From contig JAGCPB010000039.1 of NCBI GenBank assembly GCA_017642425.1, forward strand, positions 37,720 to 101,719: a stretch of DNA of 64,000 nucleotides. The letters are read 5' to 3'. Shown in pieces: positions 7,218-15,324 of this stretch. Position numbers and translations under genes: made by a program. Origin of the DNA: Bacteroidaceae bacterium (GTDB taxonomy: Bacteria > Bacteroidota > Bacteroidia > Bacteroidales > Bacteroidaceae). Each line of letters begins with the position of its first letter. Position 1 is the first letter of the stretch. The notes under the pieces are model-generated. The model was not told the origin of the DNA. It saw only the letters and a program-made list of their open reading frames with translations, and made no database searches.

Positions 7218-8386
7218 AGTTTCAGTCCGTCGGCCGAATGGCAGATGGTAGCCATATATTTACCCTCAAGTGCCGGGAATGTCTTAAGATACTCCTTTGA
7301 CACTTTCTCAATGATGCTTTCCTTGTATGCAGGATCAATCAAGGCCATGCAGCAGCCCTTGAAACCGGCACCGCTGAAACGACCGCCGTAGATACCGTCA
7401 ATGCGGGTCATGATGTCATACAATGTCTTGAGTTCCGGTGAACCTGTCTCCCAGTTGTAAATTGAAGAGTTGCCTGACTGGAAACTCAGACGCCCATACT
7501 CCTCAATATCACCCTTGCGCCAGGCCTCTGCTCCGGCCACTACACGCTCCTGCTCGGTGTACCAGTGCTCGGCACGCTTGCGCCAATTGTCAGGCAGACG
7601 GTCCTTATAGGTATCATAGACATCACGCGGAACCATGCGGAAATAGGTCTCACCAAACTTGCCGTACTCCATACCTGCGTATGCCATCAGGGCGTATGCT
7701 GCACTGCGACACTCGTCAACCCTCATGTTGAACTTGCTGCCAGCCAAAGTACGCTCCACACCGCTAAAGAAAATGGCTATCTCATACGGTTTCATCGACG
7801 GTTTGGTGGGAATCAGCTCATACGTATCATCTTTGGTATCCAGATAGAGCAGATGGTCCTTCTTGGAGTACATCTCACAACTCTGGTCCAACTTACCGCT
7901 GCTTACACCCACATAGTTGTTCTCTGATGCCATGGCGATGGTTATCATCTCCAATGCAGAGAGTTTGATGCCGTTCACCTTGCAGAGTGCCGAAAGATAT
8001 ACCAGACAAACAGCTGCCGATGAAGAGAGTCCGCCAATGGGTAGCGTACCCTCAATCACACCGCAAAGTCCGGTGGAAAGGGTATAACGCTGAGCCAATG
8101 CGATGGTCACGCCACGAAGATAGTCGGCCCAGTCATTCTGTTTGACATCGGCAATTTCGCGGATATGGAACTGGGCGCGCTTGTCAAACTGGAGCGATGC
8201 CAGCTCAATCACGCCGTTCTGTTTGGGACTGTAAGCAAAGTATATGCCACGGTCTATGGCCAGACCTGTAATACGGCCCAGCTGATGATCCACATGAGCA
8301 CCGATCGGGCAGATACGATAAGGGCAGAACGCCACATCATCCGGGTCCTTGCGGTAAGTCTCCTGGAAAATCTCTTCACACTTCAT
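7214..8386 (-). CDS. GHMP-family sugar kinase, galacturonokinase/galactokinase-like
   Basis: A 390-residue kinase from the ATG at 8384-8386; the upstream in-frame ATG lies inside galE and is rejected. The ATP loop is GGLSSSAA (residues 118-125), and the C-terminal GHMP motif is GGRFSGAGFKGCC (334-346). The substrate loop near residue 22 reads PYRICPIGAHVDHQ and not the galactokinase signature GRVNLIGEHTDY. From memory, plant galacturonokinase carries PYRICPLGAHIDHQ, and the stretches KRAEHWYTEQ and EAWRKGDIEEYG also resemble it. The enzyme should phosphorylate C1 of galactose, galacturonate or a related sugar. It lies between galE (2-bp gap) and a nucleotidyltransferase (4-bp overlap). Galacturonate specificity is inference. 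Confidence 0.85.
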   Translation of the reverse strand: MKCEEIFQETYRKDPDDVAFCPYRICPIGAHVDHQLGRITGLAIDRGIYFAYSPKQNGVIELASLQFDKRAQFHIREIADVKQNDWADYLRGVTIALAQRYTLSTGLCGVIEGTLPIGGLSSSAAVCLVYLSALCKVNGIKLSALEMITIAMASENNYVGVSSGKLDQSCEMYSKKDHLLYLDTKDDTYELIPTKPSMKPYEIAIFFSGVERTLAGSKFNMRVDECRSAAYALMAYAGMEYGKFGETYFRMVPRDVYDTYKDRLPDNWRKRAEHWYTEQERVVAGAEAWRKGDIEEYGRLSFQSGNSSIYNWETGSPELKTLYDIMTRIDGIYGGRFSGAGFKGCCMALIDPAYKESIIEKVSKEYLKTFPALEGKYMATICHSADGLKL

Positions 8387-8388
8387 AA

Positions 8389-9426
8389 TCAGAATCCATT
8401 TGGGTTTTGGCGCTGCCAGTTCCAACTGTCACGCACCATCTCGTCAAGTCCGTACTGTGCTTTCCAGCCCAACTCACGCTCAGCCTTTGAAGGGTCGCTG
8501 TAGCAGGTGGCTATATCGCCCGGACGACGGGGCTTGATGCTGTACGGGACTTTCACTCCGTTAACTCTCTCAAAAGCCTTGACAACGTCAAGAACTGAAT
8601 AACCATGGCCGGTACCAAGATTGTAAAGACCAAGACCGCACTTGCGCTCTATTGCCTTGAGCGCGCATACATGACCGCGGGCCAGATCCACCACGTGAAT
8701 GTAGTCACGCACACCGGTACCATCAGCGGTGTCATAGTCATTTCCGAAAACTCCTAATTCAGCGCGCTTTCCCACCGCCACCTGAGTCACGTACGGCATC
8801 AGGTTGTTGGGTATGCCGTTGGGGTTCTCGCCTATCAGGCCGCTCTTGTGGGCGCCTATGGGATTGAAATAGCGCAGCAGTACCACGTTCCATTCAGGGT
8901 CGGCAAACTGCATGTCGGTAAGCACCTGCTCAAGCATGCTCTTGGTCCAGCCGTAAGGGTTGGTGCATACGCCCTTGGGGCACTCCTCGGTGATAGGAAT
9001 TATCTCCGGATTACCGTACACGGTAGCGCTCGATGAGAATATTATGTTCTTTACACCGTGCTCACGCATGGCCTGTACCAGCACCAGCGTTCCGCTTATG
9101 TTATTCTCGTAATATTCGATAGGTTTTGACACCGATTCGCCTACAGCCTTGAGGCCCGCAAAGTGTATGCAGGCGTCAAACTTGTACTGCTCAAGCACAC
9201 GGTCCAGTCCCTTGCGGTCACGAATATCGACCTCATGGAACGGCACTCCCTGGAAAGAATCATCCACCACTCCCTCTTGTTTGAGAATCTGTGCCACCCT
9301 GCGCAGGCTCTCCGGTTTGGAGTTGCTCAGGTTGTCAACCACTACGGCCGTATGACCGGCCTTGTAAAGTTCAATAATGGTGTGCGAGCCTATAAAGCCG
9401 GCACCACCTGTTACAAGTATATTCAT
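8389..9426 (-). CDS. galE: UDP-glucose 4-epimerase family protein
   Basis: A 345-residue extended short-chain dehydrogenase. The N-terminal NAD-binding motif is VTGGAGFIGSH (residues 5-15). The catalytic serine lies in FSSSATVYG, and the YxxxK pair in NPYGWTKSMLEQ. The length and the block VRDYIHVVDLARGHVCALKA are typical of GalE, which interconverts UDP-glucose and UDP-galactose and in some members acts on UDP-N-acetyl or UDP-uronic sugars. It overlaps the upstream hydrolase by 4 bp and is followed after 2 bp by the GHMP kinase, so it belongs to a sugar-activation operon. Exact substrate range is not resolved. Confidence 0.93.
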   Translation of the reverse strand: MNILVTGGAGFIGSHTIIELYKAGHTAVVVDNLSNSKPESLRRVAQILKQEGVVDDSFQGVPFHEVDIRDRKGLDRVLEQYKFDACIHFAGLKAVGESVSKPIEYYENNISGTLVLVQAMREHGVKNIIFSSSATVYGNPEIIPITEECPKGVCTNPYGWTKSMLEQVLTDMQFADPEWNVVLLRYFNPIGAHKSGLIGENPNGIPNNLMPYVTQVAVGKRAELGVFGNDYDTADGTGVRDYIHVVDLARGHVCALKAIERKCGLGLYNLGTGHGYSVLDVVKAFERVNGVKVPYSIKPRRPGDIATCYSDPSKAERELGWKAQYGLDEMVRDSWNWQRQNPNGF

Positions 9427-10322
9427 TTGATCTTATCGTTCTTCTCAGCTGTCCAATCCTTACGTGACTCCAGGCCGCAAGGCTTTCCGGTAAACATCTT
9501 GGCTGCCTCCTTGTCACCCTTGAGCTGCCACTCAAGCCAAGCGGTTGCTACTACTGAGAACTCACCGCCGTGAGGCTGGCCGTATGTACCGCCGTGACCT
9601 ACGGGAAAGTTTGCGGCAAATGCCGGAACGTGGTCTATCTTGTGGAAGTCATCCATACCGTTCTCATATGCTATGTCCTCGGGGCCACCCAGAAGATACA
9701 TCACCGGAGTATGAATTTTCTTGAGGTCCTCTTTCTGAGGCATCGGCATACCGGGAACGGCACCAGACGGATCGATGAATGATCCGCTGTTGCAAATCAT
9801 TATTGCCTTAAGGCGCTCATCGGCAGCATTTACCAGAGTCTGCAAACCTCCGCATGACATACCGGCTGCTGCGATGTTCTTTACATCCAGCTTGCCGTAA
9901 TAAGGGCTGTTTTTATCGGCATTCTGAGCTATTGCCCAGTCAATGCCCTCTATCTGCTGCTCACTCTTGGACATTGCGCCGCGATAGCGCTCGCCCTCTG
10001 CCGGCCAGTAACCAATGGCTACTACCAGGAATCCGTGCGATGCTATCTCGCTCAGGAAATTCTGATGCTCCCAGGGTGAATTTGTGCAGGCTCCGTTACC
10101 CCATGTCAGGATTGGCAGCGGATTGTTCTTGCCAAACTTGCTCAAGTCTGCCGGACGGAAAATGGTATGTGCCTCAAGACTGGGCTCCTCTACCATAATA
10201 GCCTTGTAAGGGCCTGTGCCGCCGTCCTCAACAGTACGGTTCTTAGTGTAAGTCTCTGCCACCTGGGCCTTGCAGCCCACTAACATTGCTGCACCCAGCA
10301 GCATCAAAAAGATTCTCTTCAT
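9423..10322 (-). CDS. Lipoprotein alpha/beta hydrolase (dienelactone hydrolase-like)
   Basis: A 299-residue exported hydrolase. The signal peptide MKRIFLMLLGAAMLVGC ends in a good lipobox with Cys17. The oxyanion region is ILTWGNGACTNS, the nucleophile elbow GMSCGG carries Ser in G-x-S-x-G, an acid follows in LLGGPEDIAY, and the histidine is in FPVGHGGTYGQPHGG. This is the dienelactone hydrolase/esterase fold; in glycan-degrading Bacteroidales such lipoproteins are often carbohydrate esterases, but the substrate is not shown by the sequence. It is the first gene of the operon, with a -7 box at 10351-10358, and overlaps galE by 4 bp. Confidence 0.85.
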   Translation of the reverse strand: MKRIFLMLLGAAMLVGCKAQVAETYTKNRTVEDGGTGPYKAIMVEEPSLEAHTIFRPADLSKFGKNNPLPILTWGNGACTNSPWEHQNFLSEIASHGFLVVAIGYWPAEGERYRGAMSKSEQQIEGIDWAIAQNADKNSPYYGKLDVKNIAAAGMSCGGLQTLVNAADERLKAIMICNSGSFIDPSGAVPGMPMPQKEDLKKIHTPVMYLLGGPEDIAYENGMDDFHKIDHVPAFAANFPVGHGGTYGQPHGGEFSVVATAWLEWQLKGDKEAAKMFTGKPCGLESRKDWTAEKNDKIK

Positions 10323-10350
10323 ATCTCAATGTTTTAAATAGTCCGAACTG

Positions 10351-10358
10351 CAAATATA
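10351..10358 (-). promoter_or_regulatory. -7 box of the hydrolase-galE operon
   Basis: TATATTTG on the minus strand matches TAnnTTTG, 28 bp upstream of the hydrolase ATG at 10322. It lies in the 62-bp gap after the GH51 gene, so the operon need not depend on readthrough. Confidence 0.5.
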
Positions 10359-10384
10359 AACATTATCTCAATACTTATGAGAAC

Positions 10385-12919
10385 TTAGAAACCTTTGGTA
10401 ATGGTAAGGACGCCTGCTGAGAGGGCGGGAATGCTCAGTATTACATCGTTTCCATCGAGCTTTCCTTTGGCTTTCTGCAGAGCTACGGCATTCTTGTTCT
10501 CCATACTGTTGGCTACGGTCAGGGAGCCGGGAGCGTAGTACTCGAACTCGGTTGATGAAACTCCTGCCCAGTCGCCCTTGATGCGCAGGGTAGCGGGTTC
10601 ATCGGTGGGATTCACAACCTTTACTATTACGTCGGCGCCGTTCTCTGACATGGTGGTACTTACACTCACATTGCCGGTTTCACCGGTATATGCAAGACGA
10701 TATTTGCTGAAATGGTCATACCAGAGTTCCGTTACCTGGCAGTTGGGGGCCTTGAACAGGTCCTTGTAGTCAAAGTTTATGAACGCGTTGTTCCAGTCGG
10801 GGGCATCGGTACGGCGGATAAAGAGGGCGGCGGCACCCATGGCAACCACGTCGCGGGCCTCGCACATATTCAGGAATCCGCCTGCAAAGAGGCCGGTGCG
10901 CCAGTCGATGCTGTTAAGGTTCCACTCTGAGATGAAGAGCTTGATGTTGGGGTTGGGGCTCTCGGCTATCATATTGGCATAGCGGTCATACTGCTGGCCT
11001 AAGCGGGCAGGACCGGTTGCGTAACCACCCTGCTGCTCGTAGTGATGCAGGCTCAGGTAGTCAAAGTAGCTGCCGCTGCGCTTTATGAACTGCTCGTCCT
11101 CACCGAATCCGCCGCAGGCAATGATCTTGATTGACGGATCAATCTTACGCATGGCAGTGCTGAAATCGCGTACGCATTTCTCATAGCGCTCTATGCCCAT
11201 CTCCCACATCTCGTTATCAATTTCCCAATACTTGACGTTGTAGGGTTCGGGATGTCCGTTGGCGGCACGCTTGGCGCCCCACTCATCGGTAGCGGGGGCA
11301 TTGCAGTAACGCACCCAGTTCACGGCATCCTGCAGAATCTGGTCGTATTCATCGGCGGGGCGCTCAAACTTGACGCTTACCACTATCACCGGCTCAGTAT
11401 TTACCTCACGACAGAACTTTATGAATTCATCGGTTCCAAAGCAGTTCTGGTCATAGTCCATCCACATCCAGTGTGCCCAGCGCTCACGGTTCTCTTGCGG
11501 GCCGATACCCCATTGCCAGTCATACTGTGCCACATATCCGCCGCCCGGCCAGCGCAGACAGGTAGGATGCAGCTCCTTCACGGCCTGCAGTATATCGGGA
11601 CGGAAACCACCCAGATCCTTACCGGTCTGAGTAGACATGGTTGCCATGTCAACCTGAATATTGCCCTTTTCAACGATGACTGCAAAATCTGCATCACCGC
11701 TGTATCCGCCTGCTTCAAGATCAAACTCATATTTCTTCCAGTCCTTGCCAACCTTGCCAAGGCTCTTTATTGCGGCATATGTGCCGTCTGCCTTGCGCAG
11801 TCCCACTGAAAGGTTACCCTTGCCTTTGGCATAGATTGAACCTATGTAAGTCTCACCGGCAACCACGTTCTGCGGACCCTGGGTGACACCGGCGCTACCC
11901 TTCTTTACTACTATGCGCTGTGAATAACGCATGTTCACTGCGTCATCCTTTACAAGGCTGAACTGAGCGTCTCCGAAAGAACCCCACTCGGGCGAAACCT
12001 CCGGAATCTGCACATCCTTGGGAGTGCCGCTGAAAACGGTCTTTTCACCGCTCTTTACTGTGATATTACGATATGTTGCCTCAGTGTAGTTGACCCAGAA
12101 AACCAGGTCATTCTTGCCGGTCTGCTCAAGACCGCTGTACTTTACAACCTCCCTGTCATCAAAGTACATAGTGACATCAGCGCCCTTGCGGCTTATGCGC
12201 AGCTTGTGCCAGTCCTGGTTCTCGTTCACCTGATCCTTGGTGGCCGGGGTCGATGCCAATGCAGTTAGAGTGTTCATGCGGCGTCCGGGGCGTCCTCCGA
12301 ATCCTTGTGATTCACGAACCTCCATAGCACAGATTGAGAAATCGGCCGTGGAACTCTGCTGCTGCAGTGCTGCACGGGCATTGGCCTCATTGGCGGCGTC
12401 AATCTGTGACTGGGTCTGTGCGGGCGTGAATGTACGGCCCTCATAATACGGATCGTGTATGCGTGCAAAATATGCGCTTCCATCGGCCTTTTGTCCGAAT
12501 GCGAACCTTATGTCCATCAATCCGCCGCTCCATGAACGGCGTGCCAGCTTGTATGAACGCCAGTTCAGGTCCATCGTTATCTCGTAGTCATCGGACTCAA
12601 TGGTGGTGATGTTTATGGGCTGCTCGTAACGGGTGGGTGAATGCAGAATCATGTCATCATCCATGAACCAGCCGTCAAAATATCCGTCACGCGGCGGGAT
12701 TCCGGGGTACTGCTCCGGCTCAAATGAACGGCCGTAGATGAGTTCCTGCCAGACACCGTTGTTGGCACTGAAATAGATGTGCTCAAACAGCTGTCCGTAG
12801 AGCATTTCGTCAATGATACCTGAGGGCTGCTTGCTCTCAACTGTGATTTCATACTCGTTCTGGGCGCTGACAGATAATACTGCGGCCAGTAAAGTCAATG
12901 TGGTTAGTAGTTTTTTCAT
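10385..12919 (-). CDS. GH51 alpha-L-arabinofuranosidase with carbohydrate-binding insert
   Basis: A secreted 844-residue enzyme with signal peptide MKKLLTTLTLLAAVLSVSAQ. The GH51 N-terminal strand region (IDEMLYGQLFEHIYFSANNG, 36-55) is separated from the catalytic barrel by about 300 residues: a laminin/ConA-like insert (120-300) and a CBM4/9-like sandwich (about 310-430). The barrel follows: LRWPGGGYVAQYDW, the acid/base Glu570 in KYWEIDNEMW, and the nucleophile Glu665 in LFISEWNLNS. The C-terminal beta-domain ends ALSAGVLTITKGF. It should release arabinofuranose from arabinan or arabinoxylan in the periplasm. The insert has a glycine/arginine-rich stretch (GFGGRPGRRMN). It is the nearest arabinan/arabinoxylan side-chain enzyme to the xylan genes at 19-29 kb. 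Confidence 0.93.
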   Translation of the reverse strand: MKKLLTTLTLLAAVLSVSAQNEYEITVESKQPSGIIDEMLYGQLFEHIYFSANNGVWQELIYGRSFEPEQYPGIPPRDGYFDGWFMDDDMILHSPTRYEQPINITTIESDDYEITMDLNWRSYKLARRSWSGGLMDIRFAFGQKADGSAYFARIHDPYYEGRTFTPAQTQSQIDAANEANARAALQQQSSTADFSICAMEVRESQGFGGRPGRRMNTLTALASTPATKDQVNENQDWHKLRISRKGADVTMYFDDREVVKYSGLEQTGKNDLVFWVNYTEATYRNITVKSGEKTVFSGTPKDVQIPEVSPEWGSFGDAQFSLVKDDAVNMRYSQRIVVKKGSAGVTQGPQNVVAGETYIGSIYAKGKGNLSVGLRKADGTYAAIKSLGKVGKDWKKYEFDLEAGGYSGDADFAVIVEKGNIQVDMATMSTQTGKDLGGFRPDILQAVKELHPTCLRWPGGGYVAQYDWQWGIGPQENRERWAHWMWMDYDQNCFGTDEFIKFCREVNTEPVIVVSVKFERPADEYDQILQDAVNWVRYCNAPATDEWGAKRAANGHPEPYNVKYWEIDNEMWEMGIERYEKCVRDFSTAMRKIDPSIKIIACGGFGEDEQFIKRSGSYFDYLSLHHYEQQGGYATGPARLGQQYDRYANMIAESPNPNIKLFISEWNLNSIDWRTGLFAGGFLNMCEARDVVAMGAAALFIRRTDAPDWNNAFINFDYKDLFKAPNCQVTELWYDHFSKYRLAYTGETGNVSVSTTMSENGADVIVKVVNPTDEPATLRIKGDWAGVSSTEFEYYAPGSLTVANSMENKNAVALQKAKGKLDGNDVILSIPALSAGVLTITKGF

Positions 12920-12961
12920 TTTATTGTATTTGGTTTTTACTCGCTTCGCTCGGTTTTTTTT

Positions 12962-12991
12962 GACTTTCTTGGCCTAAAGGCCTTGAAAGTC
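12962..12991. terminator. Hairpin between the U32 and GH51 genes
   Basis: GACTTTC (12962-12968) pairs with GAAAGTC (12985-12991), with an inner GGCC/GGCC stem and a TAAA loop. On the minus strand it follows the U32 stop codon by 13 bp, but an A-run, not a T-run, comes after it. Termination is therefore uncertain. A CGCTTCGCTCG tract lies next to it at about 12942. Confidence 0.4.
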
Positions 12992-13004
12992 GTTGGATGG
13001 AATC

Positions 13005-14243
13005 CTATCTGTGCTCTATCTTAAAGAGTTTGTCGCCGCGGCGGACGCGCTCGGGGGTCTTGAATGATACTCGGACTCCCTGTGGGACTGTTTCCACCGT
13101 TTTGAGATCCACTCGCGGATCGTCCAGATTGAAGGTGATGCAGCCCGTTGTCGCGCCCGTTACCATCAGTTTGTCTCCGGCGCTGATGGGTGCGGCTTCA
13201 ATGCTGAACTCAGCAACCTCAATCTTTGAGAACCAGTCAGTGCACTTGCCCACATAGACCTTGGTCTCAGTAGCCTGTGACCCGTATACATCGTTCCACT
13301 CTCCCAAACGCTGCCCCAGATAGTATCCGTCCCAGAATCCGCGGTTGAATACCGTTGCCAGGCGTTTGTCCCAATTATCCTTCTTTTCATCGGTGAAATC
13401 GCCATCAAGAACGGCTTGGATTGCTTCACTATAGCATTCGGTGACAGTACGGACGTATTCAGGACCACGGGCACGGCCTTCAATCTTGAACACCTGTACG
13501 CCGGCCTCAATCATACGATCCATAAAACGTATTGTCTTGAGGTCCTTGGGTGACATTATGTACTGGTTCTCAATTGCCAGTTCTATATCGGTCTCGCGGT
13601 CCTTCACTATGTATCCGCGACGGCAAAGCTGCATGCAGGCACCACGGTTGGCGCTGGCATTCATCTCGTTCAGGCTCAAGTAGCACTTGCCGCTTATAGC
13701 CATGCACAGGGCTCCGTGACAGAACATCTCAATGCGTATCAGTTCACCCTTGGGTCCGCGTATATCCTGCTCAATTATCTGCTTATGAATCTCTGTCACC
13801 TGATCCAGGTTAAGTTCACGCGCCAGCACAACCACATCGGCAAACTGGGCGTAGAACTTTAGCGCCTCAATATTGCTTATGTTGAGCTGGGTTGAAAGAT
13901 GCACCTCCATACCTACTTTACTGCAGTAGGTCATCACGGCAATATCGCACGCAATGATGGCCGAAATCCCCGCTTTCAACGCAGCATCCACGATCTCATG
14001 CACCAGCGGAATATCATCGCCGTACATCACGGTGTTAAGCGTCAGATAGCTCTTGACCCCGTGCGCATCGCACTGGCCGGCAATCTCGCGCAGGTCATCG
14101 AGCGTGAAATGGCTGGCGCTGCGCGACCGCATGTTCAGCTTCTCCACACCAAAATATATCGATCCCGCACCGGCCTGGAACGCTGCGGCCAGGCTCTCCC
14201 AGGAGCCCACCGGTGACATAATCTCAAAATCCTCTCTATTCAT
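13005..14243 (-). CDS. Peptidase U32 family protein (tRNA/rRNA hydroxylation type)
   Basis: A 412-residue protein from the ATG at 14241-14243, which overlaps the dus stop codon by 8 bp; the longer upstream frame lies inside dus and is rejected. The U32 signature is complete: EMFCHGALCMAISGKCYLS, then NRGACMQLCRRGY, whose cysteines can hold an iron-sulfur cluster. The N-terminal half (MSPVGSWESLAAAFQAGAGSIYFG) is the TIM-barrel start. Members called proteases are now known, in E. coli, to include the RNA hydroxylation proteins RlhA (23S rRNA) and TrhP (tRNA). Coupling to a tRNA-dihydrouridine synthase fits an RNA-modification role. Which RNA is modified here is unknown. Confidence 0.88.
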   Translation of the reverse strand: MNREDFEIMSPVGSWESLAAAFQAGAGSIYFGVEKLNMRSRSASHFTLDDLREIAGQCDAHGVKSYLTLNTVMYGDDIPLVHEIVDAALKAGISAIIACDIAVMTYCSKVGMEVHLSTQLNISNIEALKFYAQFADVVVLARELNLDQVTEIHKQIIEQDIRGPKGELIRIEMFCHGALCMAISGKCYLSLNEMNASANRGACMQLCRRGYIVKDRETDIELAIENQYIMSPKDLKTIRFMDRMIEAGVQVFKIEGRARGPEYVRTVTECYSEAIQAVLDGDFTDEKKDNWDKRLATVFNRGFWDGYYLGQRLGEWNDVYGSQATETKVYVGKCTDWFSKIEVAEFSIEAAPISAGDKLMVTGATTGCITFNLDDPRVDLKTVETVPQGVRVSFKTPERVRRGDKLFKIEHR

Positions 14244-15225
14244 TTCCAAACCATTTTTCTGTAATGTGGTCCATGATTGCGAACAATTCATCGACCGTTT
14301 CGGCACGGAGCATCTCAATGCGGGTGTGGCGGAAATCCTCCAACCCTTTGAACAGCGGGCTTGCTGCCAGATGGCGGCGTATGTGAATAATGCCGCGGCG
14401 CTCGTCCAGTCGGGCAATGCTGTCCAAAGTTTCCTGCTTGAGCACATCCATCTTCCACTTGAATCCCGGGTCCTGCCAAAGCTCTCCGGTCTGCAGATAA
14501 TGCTTGACCTCCTTAAAAATCCAAGGCCGCCCAAAGCTGCCGCGTCCGATCATTATGGCATCCACCCTGTACCGGTCAAAACACTCCTTGGCACGCTCAG
14601 GTGTGGTGATATCACCGTTGCCGATAATGGGAATCTTAATGCGCGGATTCTCCTTTACCTTACCTATGAGAGTCCAGTCTGCCTGGCCGGTGTACATTTG
14701 GGCACGTGTACGGCCGTGAATGGTCAACGCCTTGATGCCGCAATCCTGCAACTGCTCGGCAAGATCCACAATTATCTTGCTCTCATCATTCCAGCCCAGG
14801 CGTGTCTTTACCGTAACCGGAATCCTGACCGCATCCACCACCGCACGGGTTATCTCCAGCATCTTGGGAATGTTCTGCAACATGCCTGCGCCACCGCCCT
14901 TGCCTGCCACCTTCTTGACCGGACAGCCAAAGTTAAGGTCCAGCACATCGGGCCCCGCAGCCTCAACCATCTTTGCCGCGCCAACCATAGCTTCAGTGTC
15001 CTTACCGTAAATCTGAATGGCTACAGGGCGCTCCTCATCACTGATGGTAAGCTTCTGCATGGTGCGGTTCACCTCACGTATCAGCGCATCGCTCGACACG
15101 AACTCGGTATAGACCATATCGGCCCCGAACCGCTTGCACAGCAGGCGGAAAGCCGGATCCGTAACATCCTCCATAGGAGCCAGAAACACCGGCCTTTCAC
15201 CAAAATCAATCTCTCCTATCCTCAT
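14236..15225 (-). CDS. tRNA-dihydrouridine synthase
   Basis: A 329-residue FMN-dependent TIM barrel. The N-terminal FLAPMEDVTDPAFRLLCKRFGAD is the Dus signature; the catalytic cysteine sits in LNFGCPVKKV, followed by KGGGAGML; phosphate binding is seen in VKTRLGW, TIHGRTRAQMYTG and PIIGNGDI, and MIGRGSFGRPW is the C-terminal FMN motif. It reduces uridine to dihydrouridine in tRNA D-loops. The family member (DusB-like by length and motifs) cannot be fixed without alignment. It is translationally coupled to the downstream U32 gene through an 8-bp overlap. Confidence 0.93.
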   Translation of the reverse strand: MRIGEIDFGERPVFLAPMEDVTDPAFRLLCKRFGADMVYTEFVSSDALIREVNRTMQKLTISDEERPVAIQIYGKDTEAMVGAAKMVEAAGPDVLDLNFGCPVKKVAGKGGGAGMLQNIPKMLEITRAVVDAVRIPVTVKTRLGWNDESKIIVDLAEQLQDCGIKALTIHGRTRAQMYTGQADWTLIGKVKENPRIKIPIIGNGDITTPERAKECFDRYRVDAIMIGRGSFGRPWIFKEVKHYLQTGELWQDPGFKWKMDVLKQETLDSIARLDERRGIIHIRRHLAASPLFKGLEDFRHTRIEMLRAETVDELFAIMDHITEKWFGNE

Positions 15226-15284
15226 ATAAGGCGCTAAATTACAGTTTTTTGACGTATCTGCATTTACGCATCACAAAAAAAGAG

Positions 15285-15292
15285 TACTTTTG
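15285..15292 (+). promoter_or_regulatory. -7 box of the GH95 gene
   Basis: TACTTTTG matches TAnnTTTG, 32 bp before the ATG at 15325. No -33 TTG lies at the usual distance, so activation by a regulator is possible. Confidence 0.45.
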
Positions 15293-15324
15293 ATGCCAAT
15301 AACAATCTTACTTGCTGACCAACT

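Noticed and set aside
13005-14534. Longer 509-codon start for the U32 protein
   Set aside because: The first 97 codons lie in another frame of dus and encode low-quality sequence; the family start is at 14243.
14053-15237. 394-residue plus-strand frame
   Set aside because: It is antisense to dus, whose protein has a complete family signature. The translation has no recognisable domain and is a codon-bias shadow.
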